A stretch of DNA of 64,000 bases from Rahnella sikkimica (GCF_002951615.1 NZ_CP019062.1:3596001-3660000), one strand, 5' to 3'. Numbered from the stretch's first letter, positions 42,242 to 55,460 are shown. A program made the numbers and translations. Notes: a model not told the origin generated them from the sequence alone.

Positions 42242-42282
42242 GGTGACAGTAAAATGTACGTTATGTGACAGTTTTATGACAC
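42242..42282 (-). promoter_or_regulatory. PhoB box of the pst operon
   Basis: On the minus strand, GTGTCATAAAACTGTCAC (plus 42265-42282) is close to the Pho box consensus of two CTGTCAT repeats. A second repeat, GTACATTTTACTGTCACC (plus 42242-42259), follows 5 bases later. The arrangement is nearly identical to the E. coli pstS promoter, with TATTTT downstream as the -10 region. No consensus -35 is needed in such promoters. Confidence 0.88.
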
Positions 42283-42330
42283 CGGTCACAATTTGGGCAA
42301 GATGGGCAAACTGACGGGGATCGAACAATT

Positions 42331-42352
42331 AAAAACCGGCGCGAAGGCCGGT
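42331..42352 (-). terminator. Terminator of rluF
   Basis: ACCGGC (42335-42340) pairs with GCCGGT (42347-42352) around a six-base loop. A five-A run gives a T-tract on the minus strand. Confidence 0.8.
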
Positions 42353-42374
42353 ATCAGCGGAAAAACATTCTGAC

Positions 42375-43247
42375 TTAACGCCCTTTCTTTTTACGTCCGG
42401 GCTGTGCAAAACGCATACGGGATGCTGAGTTTCCGTCGGGTTTATCAGTATTCTTCGGTTTTGTGACAACCGGTTTTTTCACCTGAGCAGGTTTAGCCTG
42501 CGCTTTTTTGACCGGTTTTTCTTCAGAGGTCGAGTTTTCAGTCAGTCTTAACAATTCGGTCATCTCAACGTCCGTCAAATCACGCCATTCACCCAAAGGC
42601 AGGCCTTTCAGGTTGATGTTCATAATCCGCACGCGCTCAAGCTTTGTGACTTCAAAGCCAAAATGCTTACACATACGGCGAATCTGACGGTTAAGCCCCT
42701 GAACCAGCGTGATACGAAACACAAAGGGTGCTTCTTTTATCACTTTGCATTTTTTGGTCACCGTTCCCAGCATTGGCACACCCGCGCCCAGGCCGGTAAT
42801 AAATTCATCCGTCACCGGTTTATTGACGGTCACAACGTATTCTTTTTCGTGATCGTTACCGGCACGCAGGATTTTATTGACCAGATCACCGTGGTTGGTC
42901 AGTAAAATCAGCCCCTGAGAATCTTTATCCAGACGCCCTATTGGAAAAACGCGTTTGCTGTGATTAACGAAATCACTGATGTTGTCCCGTTCACCGTCTT
43001 CCATGGTGGTGATGATGCCCACGGGCTTATTAAGCGCGATGAGCACGACATCCTCTTCATCACGCGGTTCAATCAGCTGGCCGTTAACTTTCACCACATC
43101 CCCGGCAAATACCTGTGCGCCCACGGAGGCGCGTCTGCCATTAATAAAAACATTTCCTTGTTCTACGTAACGATCGGCATCGCGGCGAGAGCAGATCCCG
43201 CTCTCACTGATGTATTTGTTGAGACGAATGGAGGGGTTGGACAGCAT
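42375..43247 (-). CDS. rluF: 23S rRNA pseudouridine(2604) synthase
   Basis: This 290-residue enzyme has an N-terminal S4 RNA-binding domain ([25 protein letters not shown]) and an RsuA-type catalytic domain with the nucleophile Asp in [13 protein letters not shown]. RluF makes pseudouridine at U2604 of 23S rRNA, and the family start, [18 protein letters not shown] and [15 protein letters not shown] match it rather than RluB or RluE. The Lys/Pro-rich C-terminal tail ends GRKKKGR as in E. coli. It lies between pstS and glmS, whereas in E. coli these two are neighbours. Confidence 0.93.
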   Translation of the reverse strand: MLSNPSIRLNKYISESGICSRRDADRYVEQGNVFINGRRASVGAQVFAGDVVKVNGQLIEPRDEEDVVLIALNKPVGIITTMEDGERDNISDFVNHSKRVFPIGRLDKDSQGLILLTNHGDLVNKILRAGNDHEKEYVVTVNKPVTDEFITGLGAGVPMLGTVTKKCKVIKEAPFVFRITLVQGLNRQIRRMCKHFGFEVTKLERVRIMNINLKGLPLGEWRDLTDVEMTELLRLTENSTSEEKPVKKAQAKPAQVKKPVVTKPKNTDKPDGNSASRMRFAQPGRKKKGR

Positions 43248-43370
43248 TCAGCAAGGCACCTTCGTAAAAAGGCGGACTATACCTTATGCGTGACGGGTAA
43301 CGAAGCCTGAGAGAAGAGAATCGTGACAGCGGCGGGGAAAGAGAAAACCCGCAGGTCGCCGTTGGGAAAT

Positions 43371-43395
43371 AAAAAAGCGCCCGAAATGGGCGCTT
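43371..43395 (-). terminator. Terminator of glmS
   Basis: AAGCGCCC (43375-43382) pairs perfectly with GGGCGCTT (43388-43395) around a GAAAT loop. Six A on the left give a T-tract on the minus strand. It lies 28 bp after the glmS stop, where Tn7 would insert. Confidence 0.88.
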
Positions 43396-43397
43396 AA

Positions 43398-43460
43398 AAG
43401 TCAGTATCAAAACCAGCGTGGCTTATTCTACTGTGACTGATTTGGCCAGATTACGTGGCT
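43398..43460 (-). other. Unoccupied attTn7 region at the end of glmS
   Basis: Tn7 and relatives recognise the last codons of glmS and insert about 25 bp past its stop. The glmS end (LAKSVTVE) is intact and followed directly by its own terminator, with no transposon ends in sight. The location is from established knowledge of Tn7; nothing else marks it. Confidence 0.5.
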
Positions 43461-45252
43461 GGTCTACGTCAGTGCCTTTAATCAGCGCGACATAGTAAGA
43501 CAGCAGCTGTAACGGAACCGTGTAGAAAATCGGTGCGACGATTTCTTCGACGTGCGGTAACTGAATGATCTTCATACCGTCGCTGTCGGTGAAACCGGCA
43601 TCCTGATCGGCGAAGACATACAGCAGACCACCGCGGGCGCGCACTTCTTCGATATTGGATTTCAGTTTTTCCAGCAGTTCGTTGTTAGGCGCGACGACGA
43701 TCACCGGCATATCGGCGTCAATCAGCGCCAGCGGGCCGTGTTTCAGCTCGCCTGCCGCATACGCTTCCGCATGAATATACGAAATCTCTTTCAGCTTCAG
43801 CGCACCTTCCATGGCAATCGGGTACTGATCGCCACGACCGAGGAACAGCGCATGATGTTTGTCCGAGAAACCCTCCGCCAGAGACTCGATGGTTTTATCC
43901 AGCGACAGCATCTGCTCGATACGCGCAGGCAGCGCCTGTAATGCGTGAACAATGTCGTGCTCAACCTGCGGAGCCATGCCTTTCAGACGGCCCATACGCG
44001 CCACCAGCATCAGCAGAACGGTCAACTGTGTGGTAAACGCTTTAGTCGACGCCACGCCAATTTCCGTACCCGCTTTGGTCATCAGCGCCATATCGGATTC
44101 ACGCACCAGCGAAGAACCGGCAACGTTACACACCGCCAGAGAACCGAGATAACCCAGCTCTTTGGACAGGCGCAGCGCGGCCAGCGTATCGGCGGTTTCT
44201 CCTGACTGAGACAAGGTAATGATCAGGCTGCCTGGACGCACGGCAGATTTGCGATAGCGGAATTCAGAGGCAATCTCGACATCACACGGCATACCAGCCA
44301 GCGATTCGAACCAGTAACGCGATACCATACCGGAGTTGTATGACGTACCGCAGGCGATGATCTGCACATGCTGAACGCGGGACAGGATCTCATCCGCCTT
44401 TTCGCCCAGTTCGCTCAGATTCACTTCACCGTGACTGAAACGCCCTTCCAGCGTGTTTTTAATCGCCAGCGGCTGTTCGTAGATTTCTTTCTGCATGTAG
44501 TGGCGGTAAGCACCTTTATCACCGGCGTCGTACTGCACTTTTGATTCGATTTCTTCGCGTTCAACGGCATGACCTTTTTTGTCATACACGCTGACGGAAC
44601 GGCGCTTAACTTCGGCCACATCGCCTTCTTCCAGGAACAGGAAGCGGCGGGTGACAGGCAACAGCGCCAGCTGGTCGGAAGCAATGAAGTTTTCACCCAC
44701 GCCACGACCAATCACCAGCGGGCTGCCGGAACGGGCGGCGACCAGAACGGACGGATCACGTCTGTCCATCACTACGGTGCCGTAAGCGCCACGCAGCTGA
44801 GGGATCACGCGCTGAACGACTTCCAGCAACGTACCGCCCTGAAGTTGTTCCCAATGCACCAGATGCGCGATCACTTCGGTATCCGTTTCGGAATCAAAAC
44901 GGTAACCGCGTTCAATCAGTAATTCACGCAGAGGTTCGTGGTTTTCGATAATGCCGTTGTGCACCACCGCAATATAATCAGACACATGCGGGTGCGCGTT
45001 CGCTTCGGAAGGTTCACCGTGCGTTGCCCAGCGGGTATGGGCAATACCGGTACCGCCGTGCAAAGGATGTTCATCCAGCGCATCTGCCAGCATCTGGACT
45101 TTGCCCAGACGACGCAGGCGTCCCATTTTTCCGTCCGCATCAATCACAGCCAGACCCGCTGAGTCATAACCGCGGTATTCCAGACGGCGTAAACCTTCTA
45201 ACAGAATTTCAGCAATATCGCGTTGCGCTACCGCGCCTACAATTCCACACAT
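43423..45252 (-). CDS. glmS: Glutamine-fructose-6-phosphate aminotransferase
   Basis: This 609-residue enzyme makes glucosamine 6-phosphate, the first step of amino-sugar synthesis for the cell wall. The N-terminal glutaminase domain starts MCGIVGAV with the catalytic Cys2. Two SIS domains follow ([56 protein letters not shown]), and the tail [10 protein letters not shown] is family-typical. It is co-directional with glmU and preceded by hairpins that may control it. Confidence 0.98.
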   Translation of the reverse strand: MCGIVGAVAQRDIAEILLEGLRRLEYRGYDSAGLAVIDADGKMGRLRRLGKVQMLADALDEHPLHGGTGIAHTRWATHGEPSEANAHPHVSDYIAVVHNGIIENHEPLRELLIERGYRFDSETDTEVIAHLVHWEQLQGGTLLEVVQRVIPQLRGAYGTVVMDRRDPSVLVAARSGSPLVIGRGVGENFIASDQLALLPVTRRFLFLEEGDVAEVKRRSVSVYDKKGHAVEREEIESKVQYDAGDKGAYRHYMQKEIYEQPLAIKNTLEGRFSHGEVNLSELGEKADEILSRVQHVQIIACGTSYNSGMVSRYWFESLAGMPCDVEIASEFRYRKSAVRPGSLIITLSQSGETADTLAALRLSKELGYLGSLAVCNVAGSSLVRESDMALMTKAGTEIGVASTKAFTTQLTVLLMLVARMGRLKGMAPQVEHDIVHALQALPARIEQMLSLDKTIESLAEGFSDKHHALFLGRGDQYPIAMEGALKLKEISYIHAEAYAAGELKHGPLALIDADMPVIVVAPNNELLEKLKSNIEEVRARGGLLYVFADQDAGFTDSDGMKIIQLPHVEEIVAPIFYTVPLQLLSYYVALIKGTDVDQPRNLAKSVTVE

Positions 45253-45269
45253 CAGTTTTATTCCTATTG

Positions 45270-45291
45270 AAGGTCTTTCGGGACCTTTTTT
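45270..45291 (-). promoter_or_regulatory. Hairpin directly before the glmS ribosome-binding site
   Basis: AAGGTC (45270-45275) pairs with GACCTT (45282-45287). It lies 18 bp upstream of the glmS ATG, next to the AGGAAT site. In E. coli the glmS leader blocks its own ribosome-binding site until the small RNA GlmZ pairs with it; this hairpin could play that part. The GlmZ link is inference. Confidence 0.4.
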
Positions 45292-45374
45292 GATGCCTGA
45301 CCTGATTTATCCACACGCCCCGTTTTCCGGTGTACGTGCGGTTCCCCGAGCCTTGTAGAAGTTGGGGATTATTA

Positions 45375-45414
45375 TGTTTTGGTCTGCATTCGGATAAAAA
45401 CGCAGACCAAAACA
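45375..45414 (-). repeat. 13-bp perfect hairpin in the glmU-glmS spacer
   Basis: TGTTTTGGTCTGC (45375-45387) and GCAGACCAAAACA (45402-45414) form a perfect 13-pair stem with a 14-base loop. No T-run follows. It lies about 65 bp past the glmU stop, and may be a processing or stability element of the glmUS mRNA. Confidence 0.7.
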
Positions 45415-45432
45415 CAACGCGACAGAAAGAAA

Positions 45433-45456
45433 TCAGGCGCAAATTTCTGCGCCTGA
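45433..45456 (-). repeat. 8-bp hairpin just after glmU
   Basis: TCAGGCGC (45433-45440) and GCGCCTGA (45449-45456) form a perfect stem with an eight-base loop, 21 bp past the glmU stop. It could mark the 3' end of processed glmU mRNA. Confidence 0.6.
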
Positions 45457-45477
45457 CGCACTCAGCTTCAGATTAGC

Positions 45478-46848
45478 TTATTTTTTCTTCACAGGTTTCT
45501 GCCAGTCCGGCTTATGCACCTGAGGAACACGACTCAGCAGTAAACCGTTATCCGGCACATCGCGCGTTACGGTTGTGCCGGCCGCGATGGTGACATTATT
45601 GCCTACAGTGACCGGCGCAATCAGCTGGGTATCAGACCCGACAAAGACATCGTTGCCGATAATCGTTTTGCTTTTGTTCACGCCGTCGTAGTTGCAGGTG
45701 ATAGTCCCCGCGCCGATATTTACGTTGTCGCCAATTTCAGCGTCACCCAGATAGGAAAGATGGCCCGCTTTCGAACCTTTCCCCAGACGCGCTTTTTTGA
45801 TTTCGACGAAGTTACCCACATGCGCGCCTTCGGCCAGTTCGGCACCCGGACGCAGACGTGCGAAAGGCCCAACGGTACAACCGCTTTCCAGCACGGCATC
45901 TTCGAATACGCTGTAAGGGCTGACGTCACAGTCATCGCCAATCACGCAGTTTTTCAGCACGCAGCCCGCGCCGATTTTTACGCGGTCGCCCAGTTTTACG
46001 TGGCCTTCGATAATGACGTTGGTGTCGATCACTACATCAATCCCGTGAGACAGCTCACCCCGGAGATCGAAACGCGCCGGATCCATCAGCATCACGCCTT
46101 CCAGAAGCAGGCGTTCGGCCTGTTCGGTCTGATATACGCGCTCAAGGCGGGAAAGTTGCAGGCGGTTATTCACGCCATCGACTTCACTTTCACGCGCCGG
46201 ATGTACGGTGGCGATCAGATTACCTTCCGCATGCGCCATCGCAATGATATCGGTAATGTAATACTCGCCCTGCGCGTTATTGTTGTTCAGCTGACCGAGC
46301 CAGCGTTTGAACGATGCGCCGTTGGCCACCAGAATACCGGTGTTAATTTCCTGGATTTTCAGCTGCTCGGCATTCGCGTCTTTCTGCTCAACGATGCCGG
46401 TCACAATACCGTTTTCGCGCACGATTCGGCCATAACCGGTTGGATTATCCAGCACGACGGTGAGCAAACCGATACCGCCTTCAGGCTTGGCTTTCAGCAA
46501 CTTATCCAGCGTCTCGACTGAAATCAGCGGGACATCGCCGTAAAGCATCAGGACATCTTCGTCATCTGCAAAGAAAGGCGCAGCCTGTTGCATCGCGTGC
46601 CCGGTACCCAGCTGTTCAGCCTGCAATACCCAGTTCAGTTCACTGCCAGCCAACGTTTTCTTCAGTAAATCGCCACCGTGGCCGTAGACCAGATGCACGT
46701 TTCTGGCACCCACTTGCGTGGCCGCATCGATGACGTGTTGAACCATTGGCTTGCCCGCCAAGGTATGAAGAACTTTAGGAAGGTTGGAATACATGCGTGT
46801 TCCCTTGCCCGCGGCAAGGATCACCACACTCAGTGCGCTGTTTGACAT
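45478..46848 (-). CDS. glmU: Bifunctional GlcNAc-1-phosphate uridyltransferase / GlcN-1-phosphate acetyltransferase
   Basis: This 456-residue enzyme makes UDP-GlcNAc in two steps. The N-terminal Rossmann domain has [25 protein letters not shown] and [10 protein letters not shown]; the C-terminal left-handed beta-helix has hexapeptide repeats ([39 protein letters not shown]) and active-site residues near YLGDAEIG. It is the first gene of glmU-glmS. Confidence 0.98.
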   Translation of the reverse strand: MSNSALSVVILAAGKGTRMYSNLPKVLHTLAGKPMVQHVIDAATQVGARNVHLVYGHGGDLLKKTLAGSELNWVLQAEQLGTGHAMQQAAPFFADDEDVLMLYGDVPLISVETLDKLLKAKPEGGIGLLTVVLDNPTGYGRIVRENGIVTGIVEQKDANAEQLKIQEINTGILVANGASFKRWLGQLNNNNAQGEYYITDIIAMAHAEGNLIATVHPARESEVDGVNNRLQLSRLERVYQTEQAERLLLEGVMLMDPARFDLRGELSHGIDVVIDTNVIIEGHVKLGDRVKIGAGCVLKNCVIGDDCDVSPYSVFEDAVLESGCTVGPFARLRPGAELAEGAHVGNFVEIKKARLGKGSKAGHLSYLGDAEIGDNVNIGAGTITCNYDGVNKSKTIIGNDVFVGSDTQLIAPVTVGNNVTIAAGTTVTRDVPDNGLLLSRVPQVHKPDWQKPVKKK

Positions 46849-47119
46849 AGATGACCTGACAAATCCAATTTGAGTGACAAAAGTAACCCGTTATATGAAC
46901 GAATTACTACATATTTCGCGTCAAAAACCGCCTGTAAGCCGCAGCCTGCAAGGGTTGGACACGATATAGACTATAACAAAAAACCTGAGGGTAATATGTC
47001 CATTAATCACGCAAGTATTCCACCAAAAACCCAAATTAGCCTTCGGGAAAATGCTGAAAATACCCTTTTTTAAAGGTAAAAAAAAAGCGACCCGAAGGTC
47101 GCTTTTCTCACTGATGTTG
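46849..47119 (-). promoter_or_regulatory. glmU upstream region with a possible NagC half-site
   Basis: This 271-bp space holds the atpC terminator on its right and must contain the glmU promoter. ATATTTCGCGTCAAAAA at 46911-46927 resembles a NagC operator, which controls glmUS in E. coli, but only loosely. A 25-codon plus-strand frame at 46996-47073 preceded by GAGGG shows no resemblance to anything I know and is not called. Confidence 0.35.
47076..47106 (-). terminator. Terminator of the atp operon
   Basis: AAAAGCGACC (47083-47092) pairs perfectly with GGTCGCTTTT (47097-47106) around a CGAA loop. Nine or more A precede it, giving a long T-tract on the minus strand just past atpC. Confidence 0.92.
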
Positions 47120-47542
47120 TTACATCGCTTTTCTGGTCAGTTCGATAACGCGAAGTTTCGCGATCGCCTTAGCCAGTTCCGCTGACGCCTGAGCGTAATC
47201 AACGTCGCCGTGAGAACCACTAATGTGTTCTTCCGCTTTGCGCTTAGCTTCAAGCGCGCGCGCTTCGTCGAGGTCTTGCCCACGGATTGCAGTATCAGCC
47301 AACACGGTCGTTGCATTCGGCTGCACCTCAAGGATGCCACCGGAAAGATAGATATACTCTTCTTCACCGTGTTCTTTAACAATGCGCACCATGCCAGGCT
47401 TGATGGCGGTGAGCAGCGGAGCATGCCCCGGGAAAATACCCAGTTCGCCTTCGCTACCCGTCACCTGGATTTTCTGTACCATGCCGGCAAACATACGTTT
47501 TTCCGCACTGACAACATCCAGATGGTAAGCTTTTTCAGCCAT
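47120..47542 (-). CDS. atpC: ATP synthase epsilon subunit
   Basis: This 140-residue subunit of the F1 stalk has an N-terminal beta-sandwich ([45 protein letters not shown]) and a C-terminal two-helix arm that can inhibit ATP hydrolysis. ATG 47542 has GAGAGGA six bases before it; the open frame extends five codons further upstream without support. It is the last gene of the operon. Confidence 0.97.
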   Translation of the reverse strand: MAEKAYHLDVVSAEKRMFAGMVQKIQVTGSEGELGIFPGHAPLLTAIKPGMVRIVKEHGEEEYIYLSGGILEVQPNATTVLADTAIRGQDLDEARALEAKRKAEEHISGSHGDVDYAQASAELAKAIAKLRVIELTRKAM

Positions 47543-47569
47543 GTCATCCTCTCTCACAACAAACTAGCG

Positions 47570-48979
<1,410 letters not shown>

Positions 48980-48984
48980 CTAGC

Positions 48985-49848
48985 TTAAACCGCGGAGGCT
49001 CCCCCGACGATCTCGGTGAGTTCCTGAGTGATGCTGGCCTGACGAGCTTTGTTGTATACCAACTGCAGCTCTTTGATCAGGCTGCCGCCGTTATCGGTTG
49101 CGGCTTTCATCGCTACCATTCGCGCGGCCTGTTCGCTGGCCAGGTTTTCTACGACGCCCTGATAAACCTGGGATTCCACGTAGCGACGCAGGAGGGTATC
49201 CAGCAGTGCTTTAGGGTCCGGCTCATACAGGTAATCCCAGGATTTCTTCGCCAGTACGCCATCTTCTGCCGGAGGCAAAGGCAACAGCTGTACGATGCGG
49301 GGTTCCTGAGACATGGTATTGACGAATTTATTGCTAACAACACATAACTTGTCTAAGCGACCTTCGTCGAAAGCCTGCAACATCACTTTCACCGGTCCGA
49401 TCAGTTCTGACAGGGAAGGGTTATCCCCCATGCCAGTCACCTGAGCAACAACGTTGCCACCCACGGAACCGAAGAAAGACGCTGCTTTGGAACCGATCAG
49501 GGCTAAGTCAACCTCAACGCCTTTTGCGGACCAGTCTTTCATCTCTGTCAGCAGTTTTTTGAACAGGTTAATGTTCAGACCACCACAAAGACCACGGTCG
49601 GTAGACACCACCAGATACCCGACGCGTTTAACTTCACGCTCATCCAGGTAAGGGTGCTTGTATTCCAGATTCCCGAGCGCGAGGTGACCAATCACCTCAC
49701 GAATGGTTTCTGCATAAGGACGGCTGGCCGCCATGCGATCCTGCGTTTTACGCATTTTGGAGGCGGCGACCATTTCCATCGCTTTAGTGATCTTTTGCGT
49801 GTTTTGCACGCTGCCGATCTTACTACGTATCTCTTTTCCGCCGGCCAT
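48985..49848 (-). CDS. atpG: ATP synthase gamma subunit
   Basis: This 287-residue central shaft starts [34 protein letters not shown] and ends [17 protein letters not shown]; these two long helices form the rotating coiled coil. [11 protein letters not shown] is the other conserved stretch. It lies 32 bp before atpD and 79 bp after atpA. Confidence 0.98.
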   Translation of the reverse strand: MAGGKEIRSKIGSVQNTQKITKAMEMVAASKMRKTQDRMAASRPYAETIREVIGHLALGNLEYKHPYLDEREVKRVGYLVVSTDRGLCGGLNINLFKKLLTEMKDWSAKGVEVDLALIGSKAASFFGSVGGNVVAQVTGMGDNPSLSELIGPVKVMLQAFDEGRLDKLCVVSNKFVNTMSQEPRIVQLLPLPPAEDGVLAKKSWDYLYEPDPKALLDTLLRRYVESQVYQGVVENLASEQAARMVAMKAATDNGGSLIKELQLVYNKARQASITQELTEIVGGASAV

Positions 49849-49868
49849 CTCTGCTTCTCCTCATGACC

Positions 49869-49923
49869 AAACGGCCTGCTGCTTATCTGCTAAAAGCAGG
49901 GCAGCAGGGCAGCAGGGCCGTTT
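49869..49923 (-). repeat. Hairpin with tandem 8-bp repeat between atpA and atpG
   Basis: AAACGGCCTGCTGC (49869-49882) pairs, with one bulged base, with the end of a repeated stretch up to 49923. That stretch has GCAGCAGG twice in tandem (49901-49908, 49909-49916), after a partial copy, so the left arm can pair in two registers. It fills most of the 79-bp atpA-atpG space. Confidence 0.65.
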
Positions 49924-49927
49924 AGTA

Positions 49928-51469
49928 TTACCAGGACTGGGTTGCTTTGAAGGTATCAAGGATATTTTTGAATTTACCCTCGATCTCATCGTTATACGCA
50001 CCAGTTTGGTTGATTTGCTGCAGAAGCTCGCCGTGTTCACGGTCAGCATAAGCCAACAGTGCCGCTTCAAAGCTACCGACTTTAGACAAGTCAACGTCTT
50101 CCAGGTAACCACGTTCTGCTGCGAAGATGATCAGAGACTGCGCAACGATAGACATCGGAGCGTATTGTTTCTGTTTCAGCAACTCAGTCACTTTCTGACC
50201 GTGATTCAGCTGTTTACGGGTTGCTTCATCCAGATCAGAGGCGAACTGCGAGAACGCAGCCAGTTCACGGTACTGTGCCAGCGCGGTACGAATACCACCG
50301 GACAGTTTTTTCATGATCTTAGTCTGAGCAGCACCACCAACACGGGATACCGAAATACCCGGGTTAACCGCAGGACGAATACCGGCGTTGAACAGGTTTG
50401 ATTCCAGGAAGATCTGACCATCGGTAATCGAGATTACGTTGGTCGGAACGAACGCGGAAACGTCGCCCGCTTGCGTTTCGATGATTGGAAGCGCAGTCAG
50501 GGAACCGGTTTTGCCTTTCACTTCACCCTTAGTGAATGCTTCAACGTAATCGGCGTTTACACGCGCAGCACGTTCCAGCAGACGGGAGTGGAGATAGAAA
50601 ACGTCGCCTGGGTAAGCTTCACGACCTGGTGGACGACGAAGCAGCAGGGAAATCTGACGGTAAGCAACAGCCTGTTTAGACAGGTCATCATAAACGATCA
50701 GTGCGTCTTCACCGCGGTCACGGAAGTATTCACCCATTGCGCAACCGGAGTACGGTGCCAGGTATTGCAGTGCAGCAGATTCTGATGCAGTTGCAACAAC
50801 AACGATGGTGTTTTCCAGTGCGCCGTGCTCTTCCAGTTTACGAACCACGTTAGAAATGGTGGACGCTTTCTGGCCGATAGCCACATAGATACATTTGATG
50901 CCGGATTCGCGCTGGTTGATGATCGCATCAATGGCCAGAGCAGTTTTACCGGTTTGACGGTCACCGATGACCAGTTCACGCTGACCACGACCGATTGGGA
51001 TCATGGCGTCAACGGACTTATAACCTGTCTGCACAGGCTGGTCTACGGATTGGCGTTCGATAACGCCAGGTGCGATTGCTTCAACGGCTGAGAAGCCGTC
51101 GTGCTCTACCGGACCTTTACCGTCAATTGGCGCACCCAGGGTGTTAACAACGCGGCCCAGCAGGCCACGGCCAACGGGAACTTCCAGGATACGGCCAGTA
51201 CATTTTACTTTCATCCCTTCGGCGAGGTCAGCGTAAGGGCCCATTACAACGGCACCTACAGAGTCACGCTCCAGGTTCAGGGCGATAGCGTAGCGGTTAC
51301 CCGGCAGCGCAATCATTTCGCCTTGCATGACATCGGCTAAGCCGTGCACGCGGATGATCCCGTCACTGACGGAAACGATAGTACCTTCATTGTGAGCTTC
51401 GCTCACTACATTGAACTGAGCAATGCGCTGCTTTATCAGTTCGCTGATTTCGGTGGAATTCAGTTGCAT
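49928..51469 (-). CDS. atpA: ATP synthase alpha subunit
   Basis: This 513-residue non-catalytic nucleotide-binding subunit of F1 has Walker [10 protein letters not shown], Walker [12 protein letters not shown], the arginine finger in [17 protein letters not shown], and the N-terminal segment [16 protein letters not shown] that docks the delta subunit. It lies 14 bases after atpH. Confidence 0.98.
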   Translation of the reverse strand: MQLNSTEISELIKQRIAQFNVVSEAHNEGTIVSVSDGIIRVHGLADVMQGEMIALPGNRYAIALNLERDSVGAVVMGPYADLAEGMKVKCTGRILEVPVGRGLLGRVVNTLGAPIDGKGPVEHDGFSAVEAIAPGVIERQSVDQPVQTGYKSVDAMIPIGRGQRELVIGDRQTGKTALAIDAIINQRESGIKCIYVAIGQKASTISNVVRKLEEHGALENTIVVVATASESAALQYLAPYSGCAMGEYFRDRGEDALIVYDDLSKQAVAYRQISLLLRRPPGREAYPGDVFYLHSRLLERAARVNADYVEAFTKGEVKGKTGSLTALPIIETQAGDVSAFVPTNVISITDGQIFLESNLFNAGIRPAVNPGISVSRVGGAAQTKIMKKLSGGIRTALAQYRELAAFSQFASDLDEATRKQLNHGQKVTELLKQKQYAPMSIVAQSLIIFAAERGYLEDVDLSKVGSFEAALLAYADREHGELLQQINQTGAYNDEIEGKFKNILDTFKATQSW

Positions 51470-51483
51470 ATGCTCCAGTCCCC

Positions 51484-52017
51484 TTAAGACTGCAAGACGT
51501 CTGCCAGGCGTTCAAGACGACTGCGAACGCTGCCATCAATCACCATATCACCTGCACGGATAATGACACCGGCAAGAACAGACTTGTCAATTTTGCAATT
51601 CAGCTTAACTTTGCGAGACAGACGTTTTTCCATCGCAGCAGCAATTTTTGCCTGCTGATCTTCCGTCAGTGGATTTGCTGAGGTTACTTCGACTTCAGCA
51701 ACAGCCTCGAGAGAGGCGCGCAGTTCAATAAACTGCTCCAGCACTTCCGGAAGAACGCGTAAACGTCCATTTTCAGCCATCACCTTAATCAGGTTCTGGC
51801 ATGCGTCGTCGAGTTGTTCACCACATACGGCAATAAACGTTTTAGACAATGTTTCTGGCGCGCTAGCACCAGAAAGCAGTTCTTCAATCTGTTCATTACG
51901 CGTGACTTCAGCCGTGAACGCTAACATGGACTGCCAGCGATCTACGCTTTGGTGCTCAACGGCAAAGTCAAAAGCTGCTTTGGCGTAGGGGCGAGCTACA
52001 GTTACAAATTCAGACAT
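51484..52017 (-). CDS. atpH: ATP synthase delta subunit
   Basis: This 177-residue subunit links the alpha3-beta3 head to the b-subunit stator. The N-terminal six-helix domain starts [15 protein letters not shown]; the C-terminal part includes [25 protein letters not shown] and [20 protein letters not shown], the family's closing signature. It is between atpF and atpA. Confidence 0.97.
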   Translation of the reverse strand: MSEFVTVARPYAKAAFDFAVEHQSVDRWQSMLAFTAEVTRNEQIEELLSGASAPETLSKTFIAVCGEQLDDACQNLIKVMAENGRLRVLPEVLEQFIELRASLEAVAEVEVTSANPLTEDQQAKIAAAMEKRLSRKVKLNCKIDKSVLAGVIIRAGDMVIDGSVRSRLERLADVLQS

Positions 52018-52031
52018 CAGCCCCTCCCTCC

Positions 52032-52502
52032 TTACAGTTCAGCGACCAGTTTATCAACGATGTCGCTGTTAGCAGCTTCATCCACGGAACGTTCGATGAT
52101 CTTCTCGGCGCCAGCAATGGCCAAAATCCCGACCTGTTTACGCAACTCTTCACGTGCACGTTGGCGTTCGGCGTCAATCTCTGCCTTAGCTTGCGCTACG
52201 ATCTTGTTACGTTCCTGCTCGGCTTCGGTCTTCGCTTCGTCGACGATCTGTGCTTTACGCTTGTTCGCCTGGTCGATGATTACCTGAGCTTCAGCTTTGG
52301 CTTTCTTCAGTTGGTCGGTCGCATCGGCTTGCGCTAAATCCAGTTCTTTTTTTGCACGTTCTGCGGAAGATAAACCTTCAGAAATCTCTTTCTGACGTTT
52401 TTCGATGGCAGCCATAATTGGCGGCCATACGTACTTCATGCAGAACACGACAAACAGGACAAACGCGATAGCCTGGCCGAGGATTGTTGCGTTAAGATTC
52501 AC
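52032..52502 (-). CDS. atpF: ATP synthase b subunit
   Basis: This 156-residue stator protein has one N-terminal helix ([23 protein letters not shown]) followed by a long charged, Ala-rich helix that dimerises as a right-handed coiled coil and contacts delta. Length equals E. coli AtpF. Confidence 0.98.
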   Translation of the reverse strand: MNLNATILGQAIAFVLFVVFCMKYVWPPIMAAIEKRQKEISEGLSSAERAKKELDLAQADATDQLKKAKAEAQVIIDQANKRKAQIVDEAKTEAEQERNKIVAQAKAEIDAERQRAREELRKQVGILAIAGAEKIIERSVDEAANSDIVDKLVAEL

Positions 52503-52520
52503 AGCACAATGCCTCTTTCA

Positions 52521-52849
<329 letters not shown>

Positions 52850-52856
52850 AAGAAAA

Positions 52857-53654
<798 letters not shown>

Positions 53655-53661
53655 TTAGTAG

Positions 53662-54060
53662 TTAAGTACGGTAACTGTTAATGACGACCGGTGCCAAAAT
53701 CTGAGTCATCAACACCGATAAATAGGCCAACCCCAACGGGGCAAAAGCCGCCTTAAACAGGCCGAGTGCGACAATCATTAAGATCACCGTCACCAGAACC
53801 TTCAGCGCTTCCCCGATAGCAAAGGACCAGGCAACCCGTCCAGAGACCGTTGTTTGCGCCTGATGGCGCCATGCAAACAGCATAAACAGCACATTTGGCA
53901 CCCAGGCGGCCAAACCACCCATAAGGGCCGATGTGGTCCATTCCAGGCTTTTAAAGCCAAACACAGCACTGAGCAGAACAAAGGTCAATAACTGCAGTAT
54001 CAACAGCTTTCTGGCAACCTTCACACTATTGGCACTGTGTAAAATACCGGATACAGACAT
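53662..54060 (-). CDS. atpI: ATP synthase assembly protein AtpI
   Basis: This 132-residue membrane protein has four predicted helices (LLILQLLTFVLLSAVFGF, LMGGLAAWVPNVLFMLFAW, SFAIGEALKVLVTVILMIVALGLF, LAYLSVLMTQILAPVVIN). It helps assemble the c-ring. It is the first gene of the operon, with a near-consensus promoter 100 bp upstream. Confidence 0.93.
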   Translation of the reverse strand: MSVSGILHSANSVKVARKLLILQLLTFVLLSAVFGFKSLEWTTSALMGGLAAWVPNVLFMLFAWRHQAQTTVSGRVAWSFAIGEALKVLVTVILMIVALGLFKAAFAPLGLAYLSVLMTQILAPVVINSYRT

Positions 54061-54160
54061 GACGTTTGTTCTCTCCGTATCAAGTACCTAGCTGGAGGTA
54101 TACTGAATGCCGTATATCACTGCCTTTACTGTTTTGAGTCAAGCAGCAAAAACCGAGCAA

Positions 54161-54188
54161 ATTATACGGTGCACAGGAACGAATTCAA
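54161..54188 (-). promoter_or_regulatory. Sigma-70 promoter of the atp operon
   Basis: On the minus strand, TTGAAT (plus 54183-54188) is followed after 16 bases by a perfect TATAAT (plus 54161-54166). It lies 101 bp before atpI, where the main atp promoter is expected. Confidence 0.8.
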
Positions 54189-54709
54189 TGGATAAGTAGC
54201 GAAAAGGTGAACAATTATTTAAATTTTCCGCTTCATGACTATTTTGACAACCAAACTATAGCTGAATTTGCCCTTTTTACTTTGCTTCGGTTATTTCATC
54301 ACCTGACAAAGAAGCGTGCACTGGATCACATAATTAACGCAGACCTCTTTATATACCCTGTGCTGTTTAAATGTCTTTAGCTAATCAGGCCTTTTAAAAT
54401 CTATATAAATCAAAATGTTAATAAAGTTATGTTTGATAATCAATCTTGTTTAAAATTAGCCACGATTAATTGACACAACAACCCAACAAATATCAACATT
54501 TTCATTACAATTTGAATATCAGCAGGTTGCTGACTGATCAATTTCAAAAGTGACCATTACAGGCCGTATTAGAATAAAAACATCACTCAAATGCTATCAG
54601 TGTGTAAAAAAGCAGTAATTGAGAGGCCACCATTGCTATTTAATTAGCCTGCTCATTTTAACTCAGATAACACACACGTTTTTTAAGGATTATTTGATAA
54701 AACTCAACT
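54189..54709. other. AT-rich spacer between the atp promoter and rsmG
   Basis: This stretch of about 520 bp is AT-rich with many short runs of A and T and no reading frame of note. The minus strand shows further possible promoter-like boxes (e.g. TATATAAAG around 54349-54357). No clear terminator for rsmG is visible. Its base composition suits H-NS or Fis binding, which is only a guess. Confidence 0.4.
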
Positions 54710-55330
54710 TTAGTTTGCCGTCAGAATGATGAGATGACGTTCCCCGTCAAGTTCGGGAACCTGCAATTTTATGACGTTTTCCAGAGTGAGTCCTTCGGGC
54801 AGCACGGTCAGCTCATCATCAGGACGTACACCTTTTAACGCATAGAAACGCCCCTGCCCTTTCTGAGGCAGATGGTGACACCATGACAACATATCCTGTA
54901 ACGAAGCAAACGCCCGGCTGATTACTCCGTCAAAAGGCGGCTCAGGCTCGAACTCTTCAACGCGGCTTTGTACCGGCTCGAGGTTCTTAAGGCCCAGTTC
55001 ATGCTGAACCTGACGCAGGAAGCGTACACGCTTACCCAGGCTGTCCAGCAACGTGAAGTGTGAATCCGGGCGGACAATCGCCAGCGGGATACCCGGCAGG
55101 CCCGGCCCGGTTCCTACATCGATGAAACGGTTGCCCTGCAAATGCTCGTTCACCACAATACTGTCCATAATATGGCGTACCAACATCTGCATCGGATCAC
55201 GAACAGAGGTCAGGTTGTAGGCTTTGTTCCACTTATGCAGCAGTTCCACATAGCCAATCAGTTGATGTTTTTGCTGATCGGGTAACGCTATTCCTGCCGC
55301 AGCAAGCAGCGAGTCCAGTTTCTTTTGCAC
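54710..55330 (-). CDS. rsmG: 16S rRNA (guanine-527 N7) methyltransferase
   Basis: This 206-residue methyltransferase modifies G527 of 16S rRNA. The S-adenosylmethionine motif is [18 protein letters not shown] at about 67-84, with [15 protein letters not shown] and the catalytic-region [14 protein letters not shown] following. It lies 130 bp after mnmG in the same direction, the classic gidA-gidB pair. Confidence 0.97.
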   Translation of the reverse strand: MQKKLDSLLAAAGIALPDQQKHQLIGYVELLHKWNKAYNLTSVRDPMQMLVRHIMDSIVVNEHLQGNRFIDVGTGPGLPGIPLAIVRPDSHFTLLDSLGKRVRFLRQVQHELGLKNLEPVQSRVEEFEPEPPFDGVISRAFASLQDMLSWCHHLPQKGQGRFYALKGVRPDDELTVLPEGLTLENVIKLQVPELDGERHLIILTAN

Positions 55331-55460
55331 AGTGAAATCCTCAGACAGAGTCGATATGCCGGGAACAGCCCGGTTTAGAAATGATAAAACAGCCAGAAAA
55401 GGTGGAAAAGCAAGAATTGACCGCCCTTCAGATTTAAAGAGCGGTCATTAAGGATGTGCT

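Noticed and set aside
46996..47073. 25-codon frame preceded by GAGGG in the glmU-atpC space
   Set aside because: It is short, shows no similarity I recognise, lies next to a terminator and has no promoter signal of its own.
54189..54709. Possible small RNA in the long AT-rich rsmG-atpI spacer
   Set aside because: No promoter-terminator pair or stable hairpin could be identified, and a spacer of similar length occurs at this place in E. coli as I recall it.
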